Source of the DNA: Streptomyces sp. NBC_00285
GTDB lineage: Bacteria; Actinomycetota; Actinomycetes; Streptomycetales; Streptomycetaceae
Reading direction: 5' to 3'
Assembly (NCBI RefSeq): GCF_036174265.1
Contig: NZ_CP108055.1
Span: 806,001-870,000 of the forward strand
DNA length: 64,000 nucleotides
Shown here: positions 11,330-20,270 of the stretch, piece by piece
Layout of the letters: each line of letters begins with the position of its first letter
Numbering within the stretch: the stretch's first letter is position 1
Made by a program: the position numbers and the translations under genes
Notes under the pieces: generated by a model
Databases searched by the model: none
Told to the model about the DNA's origin: nothing
Seen by the model: only the letters and a program-made list of their open reading frames with translations

Positions 11330-11416
11330 GGGGGCATCCTCCCTCCTTCACGGGCCTTGATCGAGAGGGCTTTGAAAGACCTGTTTTCCCCTCCGGTCAC
11401 CGGGGACCCGGGCTCC

Positions 11417-12388
11417 ATGGTGCATATCGGATACACGATGATGACCGAGCAGGCCGGCCCGCGTGAGCTCGTCGGGCATGTGGTGCAGGCCGAGGAGGCG
11501 GGCTACGACTTCTCGGTGACCTCGGACCACTACTTCCCCTGGCTGCGGTCGCAGGGACACTCGCCGTACGCGTGGAGCGTGCTCGGAGCGGCCGCGCAGG
11601 CGACCTCCCGCATTCCGCTGATGACCTATGTGACGTGTCCGAGCTTCCGCTACCACCCGGCGGTGGTGGCGCAGAAGGCGGCCACGATGCAGCTGCTCTC
11701 CGAGGGCCGGTTCCGGCTGGGGCTCGGCTCGGGCGAGAACCTCAACGAGCATGTGGTGGGCGGCGGCTGGCCGTCGGCCGACGTGCGGCACGAGATGCTG
11801 GAAGAAGCGATGGAGATCATCCGCGCACTCTTCGAGGGCGGTCACGTGAACCACCGCGGGACCCACTTCGACGTGGAGTCGGCCCGGCTGTGGGACCTGC
11901 CGGACGAACCGCCGCAGATCGGCCTGGCCGTCTCCGGCGAGCAGTCCTGCAAGCTCGCAGGCCGGCTCGCCGACCTCGTCATCGCCACGGAGCCCAAAGC
12001 GGGGCTGCTCGAGGCGTTCGACCGGCACGGGGGCGAGGGCAAGCCGCGCGTGGGACAGCTGCCCGTCTGCTACGACGCCGACCGGGAGACGGCCGTCAAG
12101 CGGGCGCACTCCCAGTTCCGCTGGTTCGGCGGCGGCTGGAAGGTCAACTCCGAGCTCCCGCACCCGGACGCGTTCGAGGCGGCCACCCAGTTCGTCACCC
12201 CCGACGACGTCGCCGCGTCCATCCCGTGCGGCGACGACCCGGACGCCTTCGTCGAGGCCGTACGGCCGTACGCGGAGGCGGGCTTCACCGAGATCGCCCT
12301 GGTGCAGATCGGCGGCGACTCGCAGCCGGAGTTCCTCGACTGGTCGGCGAAGACACTGCTGCCCGCGCTGCGCGACGCGCTGGACTGA
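11417..12388 (+). CDS. LLM-class F420-dependent oxidoreductase
   Basis: The 323-residue TIM-barrel protein belongs to the luciferase-like superfamily and resembles F420-dependent glucose-6-phosphate-dehydrogenase-like enzymes (TIGR03557 type). The diagnostic GLGSGENLNEHVVGGGWP segment is present, and the N-terminus (IGYTMMTEQA) starts directly with the first barrel strand. Substrate is unknown. The ATG at 11417 gives the correct fold start; the long upstream frame is antisense to the hydrolase gene and is rejected. The ribosome site is weak (GGGGAC), suggesting modest translation. Confidence 0.88.
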   Translation: MVHIGYTMMTEQAGPRELVGHVVQAEEAGYDFSVTSDHYFPWLRSQGHSPYAWSVLGAAAQATSRIPLMTYVTCPSFRYHPAVVAQKAATMQLLSEGRFRLGLGSGENLNEHVVGGGWPSADVRHEMLEEAMEIIRALFEGGHVNHRGTHFDVESARLWDLPDEPPQIGLAVSGEQSCKLAGRLADLVIATEPKAGLLEAFDRHGGEGKPRVGQLPVCYDADRETAVKRAHSQFRWFGGGWKVNSELPHPDAFEAATQFVTPDDVAASIPCGDDPDAFVEAVRPYAEAGFTEIALVQIGGDSQPEFLDWSAKTLLPALRDALD

Positions 12389-12482
12389 GCGGGCCACGCT
12401 GCCCGGGCGGCACCCGAGGGTGCCATAGGCTTCCGAACCGCACATCGTGCGGCCCCGACGAACCTGCCCAGGAGAAGCACCC

Positions 12483-13562
12483 GTGACCCTAGCGATCGAC
12501 CCGTCCGAGACATCGGCCGAAACGTCCACGGAAACGTCGGCCGAGACGCCGGCGGCGCCGTCACCCGCGCCCCTGAACGACCTCGTCGCCCGCGACGCCC
12601 GCGAGTTCGGTGTCTACGCCCGGACCGGCGGCTGGGCCTTCGGCCTGATGGTGGCGCGCAGTGTGCGGCCCGGCGGCCAGAGCGCGGACCAGACGCCGAA
12701 GGTCTCCGCGAAGGAGTTCGCCGAGCTCGCCGGCTGCTCGCCCGAGCGCGTCATGCGCTACTACAAGGCGTGGGACCGGGCCGCCGACGACGGCATGGTC
12801 CCGCACTTCGAGGCGCTGGCACCGGGCCAGGACGTGGAACTGCCGGACGCGGACGTGTGGCTCGGCTACTACGTCTCCCGCAGCAGCGCCGGCTCCGAGC
12901 GCGGCGCGGCGATCACCGAGGCCGCCGAGGCCGAGGGCATCCGCCCCACCAAGGCCCTGGAGGTGGCCGAGAACCCGACCGCGCTGCGTGCCGCGATCCT
13001 CGCCGACCCCTCCACCGCGCGGGCCGCGCGCAGCGCCCTGCTCGACCGGATCAAGGAGGACCCGGAACTCCAGGCCGAACTGGCCCGGGACGTCGTGCGC
13101 ACGGACGACCTGAAAAAGGCCGTGGCCACCGAGAGCAGGGCGGCCGACCGGATCGGATACGTCCGCCAGATCGCCGAGTCCGGCCAGGTCAAGACCCCGG
13201 CCGGGCAGACCATCGACGCGCCCGTGGACCTGCGCCAGGAGGCAGAGCGGCACCTTTCGCTCCTCGACGAGCTGGAGGAGGACGAGGACACCGGCGAGTG
13301 GGCGGCCGAGGCGTTCGACACCATGAAGTCCCTCGTCGCCGAAGCCGTGGAGGCCGATCCCGAACTCCGGGTCCAGGAGCGGCGGACGAAGTTCTACAGC
13401 AGCCTCCAGAAGGCCACGAGGGCGTTCGAGGAGCTGACCTTCGACGACGCGCAGGACTTCTACGAGGACGACATGCTCCAGCGCCTCGAGGAACTCCAGC
13501 AGGCCATCGCCTCGTGCCTGACCGCTTTGCGCGGCGCGAAGGGGAATCACCCGGAAGGCTGA
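12483..13562 (+). CDS. Conserved Streptomyces protein with helix-turn-helix-like segment
   Basis: The 359-residue protein is of unknown function. It starts with a low-complexity Thr/Ser/Glu-rich tail (TSAETSTETSAET), then an alpha-helical region containing a possible helix-turn-helix (VSAKEFAELAGCSPERVMRYYKAW, read in two halves around residues 73-96), and ends in Glu-rich likely coiled-coil helices. No signal peptide or membrane segment is seen. The GTG at 12483 follows CCAGGAGAAG. The HTH suggests DNA binding, perhaps plasmid-partition-like, but no family name can be given. It is followed 61 bases later by the SsgA-like gene. Confidence 0.75.
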   Translation: MTLAIDPSETSAETSTETSAETPAAPSPAPLNDLVARDAREFGVYARTGGWAFGLMVARSVRPGGQSADQTPKVSAKEFAELAGCSPERVMRYYKAWDRAADDGMVPHFEALAPGQDVELPDADVWLGYYVSRSSAGSERGAAITEAAEAEGIRPTKALEVAENPTALRAAILADPSTARAARSALLDRIKEDPELQAELARDVVRTDDLKKAVATESRAADRIGYVRQIAESGQVKTPAGQTIDAPVDLRQEAERHLSLLDELEEDEDTGEWAAEAFDTMKSLVAEAVEADPELRVQERRTKFYSSLQKATRAFEELTFDDAQDFYEDDMLQRLEELQQAIASCLTALRGAKGNHPEG

Positions 13563-13623
13563 GCATCTTGGGCGTGGGAGGGGTACTAGAGGGCTCTACA
13601 TCGTGCTTCCCGGAGGCCTCCAG

Positions 13624-14061
13624 GTGAACTCCTTCGTCCACAAGACCGCGCACAAGACTCTCGTCGTGCAACTCCAGACCGGCGGCACGGGCCGTTGCCC
13701 CGTCCTCGCCCACCTGGGGTACGACGCTGCGGACCCGTTCGCCGTCACCGCCGTGTTCAGCCATGACGGCCGGGTGCTGGCGCGGTGGCGGCTGGACCGG
13801 GAGATGCTCGCCGAGGGGATGTGCGGTCCGGTCGGGGTCGGGGACGTGCGCCTGAACCCCGTCTCGACCGGCGTCTGGGAGGAACTGCGCATGGAGTTCT
13901 TCGGCGACGCCCGCTCCGACGGGGGCCGCCAGCACGCCGTGGTCTTCGCCTGGGCTCCGGCGCTGGCCTCCTTCCTGCGCGAGACGCGTGAGATCGTCCC
14001 GCCGGGGCAGGAGGAGGTCAGCGTCGACGACTTCCTGGCCTCCGTCATCGCCGGCGGCTGA
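13624..14061 (+). CDS. SsgA-like sporulation/cell-division regulator
   Basis: This 145-residue protein has the length and features of SsgA-like proteins (SALPs), which in Streptomyces help place septa, localise FtsZ and mature spore walls. Recognisable segments are YDAADPFAVTAVF near residue 35, a WRLDREML segment, and the C-terminal FLRETREIVPPG. The GTG at 13624 is chosen because GGAGG lies 7 bases upstream; an earlier GTG at 13603 lacks a ribosome site. Which of the several SALPs this is cannot be told from sequence alone. The family is restricted to morphologically complex actinobacteria, which supports the genus call. Confidence 0.9.
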   Translation: MNSFVHKTAHKTLVVQLQTGGTGRCPVLAHLGYDAADPFAVTAVFSHDGRVLARWRLDREMLAEGMCGPVGVGDVRLNPVSTGVWEELRMEFFGDARSDGGRQHAVVFAWAPALASFLRETREIVPPGQEEVSVDDFLASVIAGG

Positions 14062-14173
14062 CCTACGTACGGGGGCGGCCGGGGACCGATACGCAGGAGC
14101 GGTGAGTAGCCGTACTCATGTCGCGGTCGGCCCCCTGCCCGACGATGAGGACTCCTACGACGAGGAGCACCTC

Positions 14174-14866
14174 ATGACCGCTGTGCGACGGCCCCTGCCC
14201 GTCCTGCTCGCCTGTGCCGTGGTCGCCGCGCTGGCCCTGTCCGCATGGGGCCCGCGTGATCGCACCACCTGGTTCCTTGAGACGGTGTGGATCCTGGTCG
14301 GGCTGCCGCTGATCGTGCTCACCTGGCGCCGCTTCCCCCTGACCGACCTGCTGTGCTGTCTGCTGGCACTCCACTCGCTCGTGCTCATGGTGGGCGGTCA
14401 CTACACCTACGCGCAGGTGCCGCTCGGTGACTGGGTGCGCGACACCTTCGGTCTCGACCGCAATCCGTACGACCGTTTCGGCCACCTCATGCAGGGCTTC
14501 GTACCGGCGGTCCTGGTGCGGGAGCTGCTCAGCCGTACGTCACCGCTGCGGGGCAGCCGCTGGCTGGCACCGCTGACGGTGTGCGCGTGTCTGGCCTTCA
14601 GCGCCGTCTTCGAGATGCTGGAGTGGGCGGCCGCGGTGATCGGCGGTCAGGCGGCGGACGCCTTCCTGGCCACGCAGGGGGACGTGTGGGACACCCAGTG
14701 GGACATGTTCTGCGCGCTGATCGGCGCCACGGTCTCGGTCCTGGTGCTCTCACGCCTGCACGACCGGCAGCTGGACGAGCCGGGCCTCACCGCGTCGTAT
14801 AGCGGCGCCGGGTCCACAGCGGCAGCACGAACCAGCACAGCAGGTACCAGCCGACGACTCCCGTGA
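14174..14866 (+). CDS. DUF2238 / YjdF-like integral membrane protein
   Basis: The 230-residue protein has about six hydrophobic helices and the family motif NPYDRFGHLMQGF followed by a conserved FEMLEWAAAVIGG segment, which match the YjdF/DUF2238 family. Function is unknown. The ATG at 14174 is preceded by GAGGAG; a further GTG at 14102 would add a charged tail without a ribosome site. The last roughly 26 residues, Ser/Ala/Thr-rich, lie antisense to the 3' end of the next gene and look like extension past an ancestral stop. Confidence 0.82.
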   Translation: MTAVRRPLPVLLACAVVAALALSAWGPRDRTTWFLETVWILVGLPLIVLTWRRFPLTDLLCCLLALHSLVLMVGGHYTYAQVPLGDWVRDTFGLDRNPYDRFGHLMQGFVPAVLVRELLSRTSPLRGSRWLAPLTVCACLAFSAVFEMLEWAAAVIGGQAADAFLATQGDVWDTQWDMFCALIGATVSVLVLSRLHDRQLDEPGLTASYSGAGSTAAARTSTAGTSRRLP

Positions 14867-15272
14867 CGAGCCAGGGCACCCAGTCGTCGTGGGTCGCCAC
14901 CCGCAGGACCAGCAGCAGGGCGGCCGTCATCGTCGCCAGAAGCAGGACGAGGCCCACGAAGGTCAGCCGGGAGGCCCACTGCACGGCCTGCGACTTGATA
15001 CGCCGGCCCGACACCAGGCGGTGCAGGGACACCGGCCCGATGAGGGCGCCGGTCGCGCAGGCGCCGAGGACGACGGTCACGATGTAGATCACCTGGTCCG
15101 CGTGGGCCAGACCGGCGTACTTCGGTGTGAACACCACGGTGAGCAGGAAGCCGAACAGGATCTGCACGCCTGTCTGCGCGACGCGGACCTCCTGGATGAG
15201 TTCGCCCCACATGCGGTCCGCGCGCTCGTCCTCAGTCTCGTCGCGGCCCGTTCGTCTCACCGTCTCGACCAT
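14787..15272 (-). CDS. DUF6328-type four-helix membrane protein
   Basis: This 161-residue protein has four predicted membrane helices. A cytoplasmic acidic N-terminus (ETEDERADRMWGELIQEVR) leads into VQILFGFLLTVVF, a combination seen in the actinobacterial DUF6328 family. Function is unknown. It converges on and overlaps the DUF2238 gene by 80 bases. Codon use is normal for the region, so both frames appear to be used. Confidence 0.78.
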   Translation of the reverse strand: MVETVRRTGRDETEDERADRMWGELIQEVRVAQTGVQILFGFLLTVVFTPKYAGLAHADQVIYIVTVVLGACATGALIGPVSLHRLVSGRRIKSQAVQWASRLTFVGLVLLLATMTAALLLVLRVATHDDWVPWLVTGVVGWYLLCWFVLPLWTRRRYTTR

Positions 15273-15311
15273 GCGGTCCGTGTAACCGGTGTCTGATCGT
15301 TCAAACAGAAG

Positions 15312-15347
15312 GGCTCCGGGGCGGCCCTGTGCCGCTCCCGGAGCCCC
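15312..15347 (-). terminator. Rho-independent terminator of the aldo/keto reductase gene
   Basis: On the minus strand GGGCTCCGGG and CCCGGAGCCC form a 10-bp perfect stem (15347-15338 with 15321-15312), starting 6 bases after the gene's stop and followed by TTCTGTTT. This is one of the few hairpins in the window with a U-rich tail. Confidence 0.8.
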
Positions 15348-15353
15348 GCGGAC

Positions 15354-16337
15354 TCACCAGCGGTTCTCGACCTGGTCCTTGATCCGGCGGTCGTAGAGGT
15401 CGCGGATCGCCGAGAGGGTCTCGCCGGACAGCGGCGGCAGCTTCCCGGCGGCCGCGTTGGCGCGGGCCTGCTCGGGTGAGCGGGCGCCGGGGATGACGGT
15501 GGTGACGCCGGGCTGCTCGATGATCCAGCGCAGGGCGAGCTGGGCCGGGGTGCAGCCCTCGGGGGCGAGGGCGGAGAACTCGGCCGCGGCTTCCACGCCG
15601 GTCGCGTAGTCGACGCCGGAGAAGGTCTCACCGACGTCGAAGGACTCGCCGTGCCGGTTGTAGGCGCGGTGGTCGTTCTCCGGGAAGACGGTGTCCTTGG
15701 TGTACTTGCCGGACAGCAGGCCCGAGGCAAGCGGGACGCGGGCGATGATGCCGACGCCCGCTTCCCGGGCGGCGGGGAGCACCTCGCGCAGCGGCTTCAT
15801 CCGGAAGGCGTTGAGGATGATCTGCACGCTCGCCACGCCCGGCCGGGCGATCGCGGTCAGTGCCTCCTCGCAGGTCTCCACGCTGACGCCGTAGTGGGCG
15901 ATGCGCTCCTCCTCGACCAGGGTGTCCAGGGCGTCGAACACCTCGTCCGTGGAGTAGACGGGCGTCGGCGGACAGTGCAACTGGACCAGATCGACGCGGT
16001 CCACGCCGAGGTTGCGGCGCGAACGGTCGTTCCAGGCGCGGAAGTTGTCGAGTACGTAGTTCTCCGGGATCTGGTCGACGCGGCGGCCCATCTTCGTCGC
16101 GACCAGCACATGAAGGTCGGGCCTGCTCCGCAGGAACGTGGCGATGGTCTGCTCGCTGCGTCCGTCGCCGTACACGTCGGCCGTGTCGAAGAAGGTGACC
16201 CCCGACTCGGCCGCCGCCTCCAGTACCGAGAGGGCTTCCTTGTCGTCGACGTCTCCCCAGTCGGCCCCCAGCTGCCAGGTGCCGAGTCCGACGACGGATG
16301 CGTGCTGCTGAGACCTGCCGAAAGTGCGCTCGTCCAT
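15354..16337 (-). CDS. Aldo/keto reductase
   Basis: This 327-residue (alpha/beta)8 NADPH-dependent oxidoreductase has the catalytic tetrad visible: Asp and Tyr in FFDTADVYGDG, Lys in LVATKMG and His in LVQLHCPP. The phosphate-binding VIPGARSPEQARANAAA segment near the C-terminus is also present. Substrate is unknown. The ATG at 16337 is the only start giving the usual N-terminal beta hairpin (RTFGRS). It is divergent from the cholesterol-oxidase-like gene at 16474 and shares with it an inverted repeat at 16420-16452, so the two may be co-regulated. Confidence 0.9.
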   Translation of the reverse strand: MDERTFGRSQQHASVVGLGTWQLGADWGDVDDKEALSVLEAAAESGVTFFDTADVYGDGRSEQTIATFLRSRPDLHVLVATKMGRRVDQIPENYVLDNFRAWNDRSRRNLGVDRVDLVQLHCPPTPVYSTDEVFDALDTLVEEERIAHYGVSVETCEEALTAIARPGVASVQIILNAFRMKPLREVLPAAREAGVGIIARVPLASGLLSGKYTKDTVFPENDHRAYNRHGESFDVGETFSGVDYATGVEAAAEFSALAPEGCTPAQLALRWIIEQPGVTTVIPGARSPEQARANAAAGKLPPLSGETLSAIRDLYDRRIKDQVENRW

Positions 16338-16419
16338 GGCGTCAGTCTGTCATCCGCCGCCGACCTGCGCGGAACCGGTCGCTCCGGGCCGCCGTCGGGG
16401 ATTTGTTCACTCACATGGG

Positions 16420-16467
16420 TGACACGTTTCGGCATGGGGCATGCACGTGTCAACAGGCGCCTAGCGT
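16420..16467 (+). promoter_or_regulatory. Inverted repeat and leaderless promoter upstream of the flavoprotein oxidase
   Basis: TGACACGT (16420-16427) and ACGTGTCA (16445-16452) form a perfect inverted repeat with 17 bases between. Downstream, TAGCGT (16462-16467) is a -10 box only 6 bases from the GTG start at 16474, implying a leaderless mRNA. The palindrome covers the -35 region and sits between two divergent genes, so it is a good operator candidate. Confidence 0.55.
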
Positions 16468-16473
16468 GACCCC

Positions 16474-18186
16474 GTGACTGATCGTTCCGTGAGCAACCAC
16501 CCGCAGGACGACTTGTCCTGGTCCCGTCGCGGCTTCCTCATGAGTGCCGCCGCCCTGGCCGCCGCACCGATTCTGCTGCCCGCCGATCCGGCGGCGGGCG
16601 CCGAGGAGCTGCCCGGCTTCCCGGCCGACGTTCCCCTCCACCGCTCGGCCTACCGGAACTGGGCGGGTGAGATCACCGCCGACGGGCTGTGGGCCTGCGC
16701 GCCGAGAGATCCGGACCAGGTGGTCGAGATCGTCAACTGGGCCTGGCGGCACGGCTGGCGGGTCCGCGCCCGTGGCTCCTCGCACGGCTGGTCGCCCCTG
16801 ACCGTCACCGAGGGCACGGACTCGGACGCACCCGTCCTCCTCGTCGACACCGCCTCCCACCTCACCGGGCTGTCCCTGGACTCCGCCTCGGCGGTGCGCG
16901 CCGGCACCGGCGTCACGCTGGAGGCCCTGCTCACCCGGCTGGAGGAACACGGGCTCGGGGTCACCGCCGCGCCCGCACCCGGCGACCTCACCCTGGGCGG
17001 GGCGCTGGCGGTCGACGCACACGGCACCGCCGTCCCCGCCGACGGGGAGAAACGGCTGCCGGGGCAGACGTACGGCTCGCTGAGCAATCGCATCATGGCG
17101 CTGACGGCGGTGGTGTGGGACGAGGACAGCGGGGCGTACGCACTGCGGGAGTTCAGCCGTGCCGAGGCCGACAGTGCCGCGCTGCTCACCCATCTGGGGC
17201 GCGCCTTCGTCACCGAGGTCGTACTGAGGGTGGGTGCCGACAGCAAGGTGCGGTGCGTGAGCCGCGTCGACATCCCGGCGGCCGAGCTGTTCGCCGCGCC
17301 CGGTGGGGACGGGCGGACCTTCGCGAGCTTCCTGGAGGAGGCGGGGCGGGTCGAGGCGATCTGGTTCGCCTTCACGGAGTTCCCCTGGCTGAAGGTGTGG
17401 AGCGTGGCGCCGACCAGGCCGCTGACCTCACGGCGGGTCACCTCGCCGTACAACTATCCCTTCTCCGACAACGTGCCGACCCTGGTGGCGGACCTGGCCG
17501 GGCGGATGGTGTCGGACGCGGCCTGGTACCTGGCGCCGGTGCTCGGGAACGCACAGCTCGACGTGGCGACGGTGGGGCTCACGGCGACGCTGTCGGCGGA
17601 CATCTGGGGGCCGTCCAAGAACACGCTGCTGTACATCAGGCCGACGACCCTGCGGGTGACCGCGAACGGGTACGCGGTACTGACCGAGCGGGATCAAGTG
17701 CAGCGCGTACTCGCCGAGTTCACGGACTTCTACCGTCAACGCCTGACCGCGTACGCCGCGCAGGGGCGCTTCCCGGTCAACGGGACCGTCGAGATCCGGG
17801 TGACCGGGCTCGACGATCCGGCCGAGGTGGAGGTGGCGGGTGCACGGGCTCCGCTGCTGTCGGCCCTGCGGGCGGATCCGGCCCGTCCCGAGCGGGACAC
17901 GGCGGTTTGGCTGGACATCCTGACGCTGCCGGGCACGCCGCACGCGGAGGCCTTCCTGCGGGAGATCGAGCAGTTCCTCTTCGACGGCTACGACGGGACC
18001 CGCGTCGAGTGGTCCAAGGGGTGGGCCTACACGGACGCCGCCGCCTGGGACGACGACGAGGTGCTGGGGACGACGGTTCCCGGGTCGTTCGGTGAGGCGG
18101 TGTGGGGGCAGGCGGCCGGGGTGCTGGACCGGCTCGATCCGCACGGCGTCTTCGGCAACGCCTTTCTGGACCGTCTGTTCCGTTAG
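16474..18186 (+). CDS. Tat-exported FAD-linked oxidase, cholesterol oxidase (VAO-type) family
   Basis: The 570-residue protein starts with a twin-arginine signal (SRR at 17-19, then GFLMSAAALAAAPILL). The mature part has the vanillyl-alcohol-oxidase FAD fold, with RGSSHGWSPLT; H104 aligns with the histidine that carries covalent FAD in type II cholesterol oxidases. A cholesterol-oxidase substrate domain follows (about 250-500). Oxidation of a sterol-like alcohol with release of H2O2 outside the cell is inferred; the true substrate is unproven. The GTG at 16474 fits the leaderless promoter. It converges with the TetR gene, and the two TAG stops sit inside one palindrome, TTAGGGCCCTAA (18183-18194). 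Confidence 0.85.
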   Translation: MTDRSVSNHPQDDLSWSRRGFLMSAAALAAAPILLPADPAAGAEELPGFPADVPLHRSAYRNWAGEITADGLWACAPRDPDQVVEIVNWAWRHGWRVRARGSSHGWSPLTVTEGTDSDAPVLLVDTASHLTGLSLDSASAVRAGTGVTLEALLTRLEEHGLGVTAAPAPGDLTLGGALAVDAHGTAVPADGEKRLPGQTYGSLSNRIMALTAVVWDEDSGAYALREFSRAEADSAALLTHLGRAFVTEVVLRVGADSKVRCVSRVDIPAAELFAAPGGDGRTFASFLEEAGRVEAIWFAFTEFPWLKVWSVAPTRPLTSRRVTSPYNYPFSDNVPTLVADLAGRMVSDAAWYLAPVLGNAQLDVATVGLTATLSADIWGPSKNTLLYIRPTTLRVTANGYAVLTERDQVQRVLAEFTDFYRQRLTAYAAQGRFPVNGTVEIRVTGLDDPAEVEVAGARAPLLSALRADPARPERDTAVWLDILTLPGTPHAEAFLREIEQFLFDGYDGTRVEWSKGWAYTDAAAWDDDEVLGTTVPGSFGEAVWGQAAGVLDRLDPHGVFGNAFLDRLFR

Positions 18187-18190
18187 GGCC

Positions 18191-18778
18191 CTAAGGCGTC
18201 AAGTGGGCCTGGACCGTGGGGGCGTAGCGGTTCACCACGTCCTCCACCGCCGTCGCCCTCAGGTCGGCGCCCCGGGCGATGCCGTACATCACGCCCAGCC
18301 CGAGCAGGGTGCCCACAGCCAGTTCGGCCCGCAGGCCGGCGTCGGCACCCTGGAGGCGCTCCGCGAGGCGTTCGACCACCTGGGTGCGGAAGTTGACGCG
18401 CAGGATGTCGCCGTGTTCGCCCTGAACCGGGGCGAAGGCGATCCTCAGGAGAGGGTCGGCACCGCGTTCGATCTGGCCCGTGAGGACGTGACGGACCATG
18501 TGGCGGCCCAGGTCCGCCAAAGGGGCGTCGAGGAGGTCGGCCGCGTCGGACTCGAAGGACATGACACGGGCGAGCAGGGCGTCCTTGTTGCCGAAGTACT
18601 TCACGATCAACGGCGGGCTGACTCCGGCGCGTTCGGCGACCGCCTTGAGGGTGATGTCGACGTGGGGGGTGCGGGCCAGGAGGTAGCGTGCCGCCCTCAG
18701 GATGGCGGCCTTGGTCGTCTCGGCGTCCCGGCGAGTGGGTGTGGTGGTGGTGGTGGGTGTGGTGCTCACGGCCCTCAT
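18191..18778 (-). CDS. TetR-family regulator of the adjacent exporter
   Basis: This 195-residue protein has an N-terminal TetR HTH (about 16-65; TLKAVAERAGVSPPLIVKYF) and a helical ligand-binding domain of about 130 residues. The ATG at 18778 overlaps the MFS stop by 4 bases (ATGA), and GGAGGG lies just before it; a GTG three codons later is an alternative. As the second gene of the exporter operon it very probably represses that operon through the double palindrome at 20271-20315, giving drug-inducible export. The ligand is unknown. Confidence 0.9.
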   Translation of the reverse strand: MRAVSTTPTTTTTPTRRDAETTKAAILRAARYLLARTPHVDITLKAVAERAGVSPPLIVKYFGNKDALLARVMSFESDAADLLDAPLADLGRHMVRHVLTGQIERGADPLLRIAFAPVQGEHGDILRVNFRTQVVERLAERLQGADAGLRAELAVGTLLGLGVMYGIARGADLRATAVEDVVNRYAPTVQAHLTP

Positions 18779-20253
18779 ATTCCCTCCATCGCCTCGTCCC
18801 GCGCTTCCCTGGTGGTGTCCTTGGCCCGGCGGGGCTTCTCGGGCGCGGAGTCTGCGGGAATGGTCAGGGCCGCCGCGCAGGCCGCCAGAGCGACCGTACC
18901 CGCCATGGCGAAGGCCAGCAGGTAGCCGTGCAGGGTGGGCACCGCGACACCGCCGAGCGGGCCGGCATGGTGGACGAGCACTGCCGCGACCGCCGCGCTG
19001 GAGACGGCCTGGCCGATGGTGCGCATCAGGACGTTGACGCCGTTGGCGGAGGCCGTCTGCTCGGCGGGGACGGCTCGCAGGATCAGGGTGGGCAGGGCCG
19101 AGTAGGCCAGGGTGGTACCGGTGGCCACCACAGTGGCGCCCAGGATGATCATCCACAGGTCCCGGCTGTCCGCGATGCGTACCGCGTAGCCGCATGCGAT
19201 GACCGCGGCGCCGAGGGCGAGGGTGATGCGCGGACCGCGGGTCGCGGAGATCCGTGCGGAGAGGGGCGAGAACAGCAGCATGGTGACGCCGCCGGGCAGC
19301 AGGCACAGGCCGGTGGCCACGATCGACAGGCCGAGCCCGTAGCCGGTCTCCTTCGGAGCCTGCACCAGCTGGGCCGTCACCAGGGAGTTGGCGTAGAAGG
19401 CGAAGCCGGTGAGCAGGGCGGCCACGTGCGACAGACCCACCCGGGGCCGGGTGACGAGCCGCAGGTCGACCAGCGGCTGTTCGGTGCGCAGTTGGCGCCA
19501 CCACCACAGGGCGAGGACCACGACGGACGTGAGGAACAGCGCCAGGACCCGGGTGCCGGCCCAGCCCCACTGTCCGCCCTGGGAGACCCCGAGCAGCAGG
19601 CTGATCAGTCCGACGGCCAGCCCCAGGGCGCCTGCGATGTCGAAGCGGCCGGGCTGCCGCACGGGCGACTCGCGGACCGCCCACGACACGGCCGCGACAC
19701 CGAGCGCGCCGAGCCCGCTGGTGAGCCAGAACATGGTGTGCCAGTCGGCGTACTGGACGACCATCGCGGCCAGCGGCAGGCCCAGGGCGGCGCCGATGCC
19801 GACCGTGGAGCTCATCATCGCGACCGCGGAACCCCGGCGCTCGGGCGGCAGTTCGTCGCGCAGGATGCTGATCGACAACGGCACGACGGCGGCGGCGGCA
19901 CCCTGAAGGGCCCGGGCCGCGATGAGTACGGTGATGTCGGACGAGAGGGCGCACATCACCGAGCCGACCGTCATCAGGGCGAGGGCTCCGGTCAGGACCT
20001 TGCGCTTGCCGTACATGTCGCCGGCCCGGCCGAGCACCGGGGTGAGGACGGCTCCGGCCAGCAGGGTCGCGGTGACCATCCAGGACACGGCGGCGGCCGA
20101 GGAATGCGTCAGCCGGGGCAGGTCCGGAAGCAGGGGGACGACCACGGTCTGCATGACGGCCATGAGGACGCCGCACATCGCCAGGACCGGCACGGTGAGC
20201 CGCTTCCGCAGACTCGCTCCGCGCGGCGGGGATATGGGGCCCTGCTGGTCCAT
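18775..20253 (-). CDS. MFS drug-export transporter (DHA2-like, 14 helices)
   Basis: The 492-residue inner-membrane protein has about 14 hydrophobic helices and the MFS motif A loop (GRAGDMYGKRKVLTG) between helices 2 and 3. Motif C-like glycine/proline spacing near residue 155 (STVGIGAALGLPLAAMV) indicates a proton antiporter exporting drugs or metabolites. The ATG at 20253 follows CCGGAGCG. The downstream TetR gene overlaps it by 4 bases. Its promoter is covered by the 45-bp palindrome 20271-20315, a typical inducible efflux arrangement. Confidence 0.9.
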   Translation of the reverse strand: MDQQGPISPPRGASLRKRLTVPVLAMCGVLMAVMQTVVVPLLPDLPRLTHSSAAAVSWMVTATLLAGAVLTPVLGRAGDMYGKRKVLTGALALMTVGSVMCALSSDITVLIAARALQGAAAAVVPLSISILRDELPPERRGSAVAMMSSTVGIGAALGLPLAAMVVQYADWHTMFWLTSGLGALGVAAVSWAVRESPVRQPGRFDIAGALGLAVGLISLLLGVSQGGQWGWAGTRVLALFLTSVVVLALWWWRQLRTEQPLVDLRLVTRPRVGLSHVAALLTGFAFYANSLVTAQLVQAPKETGYGLGLSIVATGLCLLPGGVTMLLFSPLSARISATRGPRITLALGAAVIACGYAVRIADSRDLWMIILGATVVATGTTLAYSALPTLILRAVPAEQTASANGVNVLMRTIGQAVSSAAVAAVLVHHAGPLGGVAVPTLHGYLLAFAMAGTVALAACAAALTIPADSAPEKPRRAKDTTREARDEAMEGI

Positions 20254-20270
20254 CGACGCTCCGGAATTCG

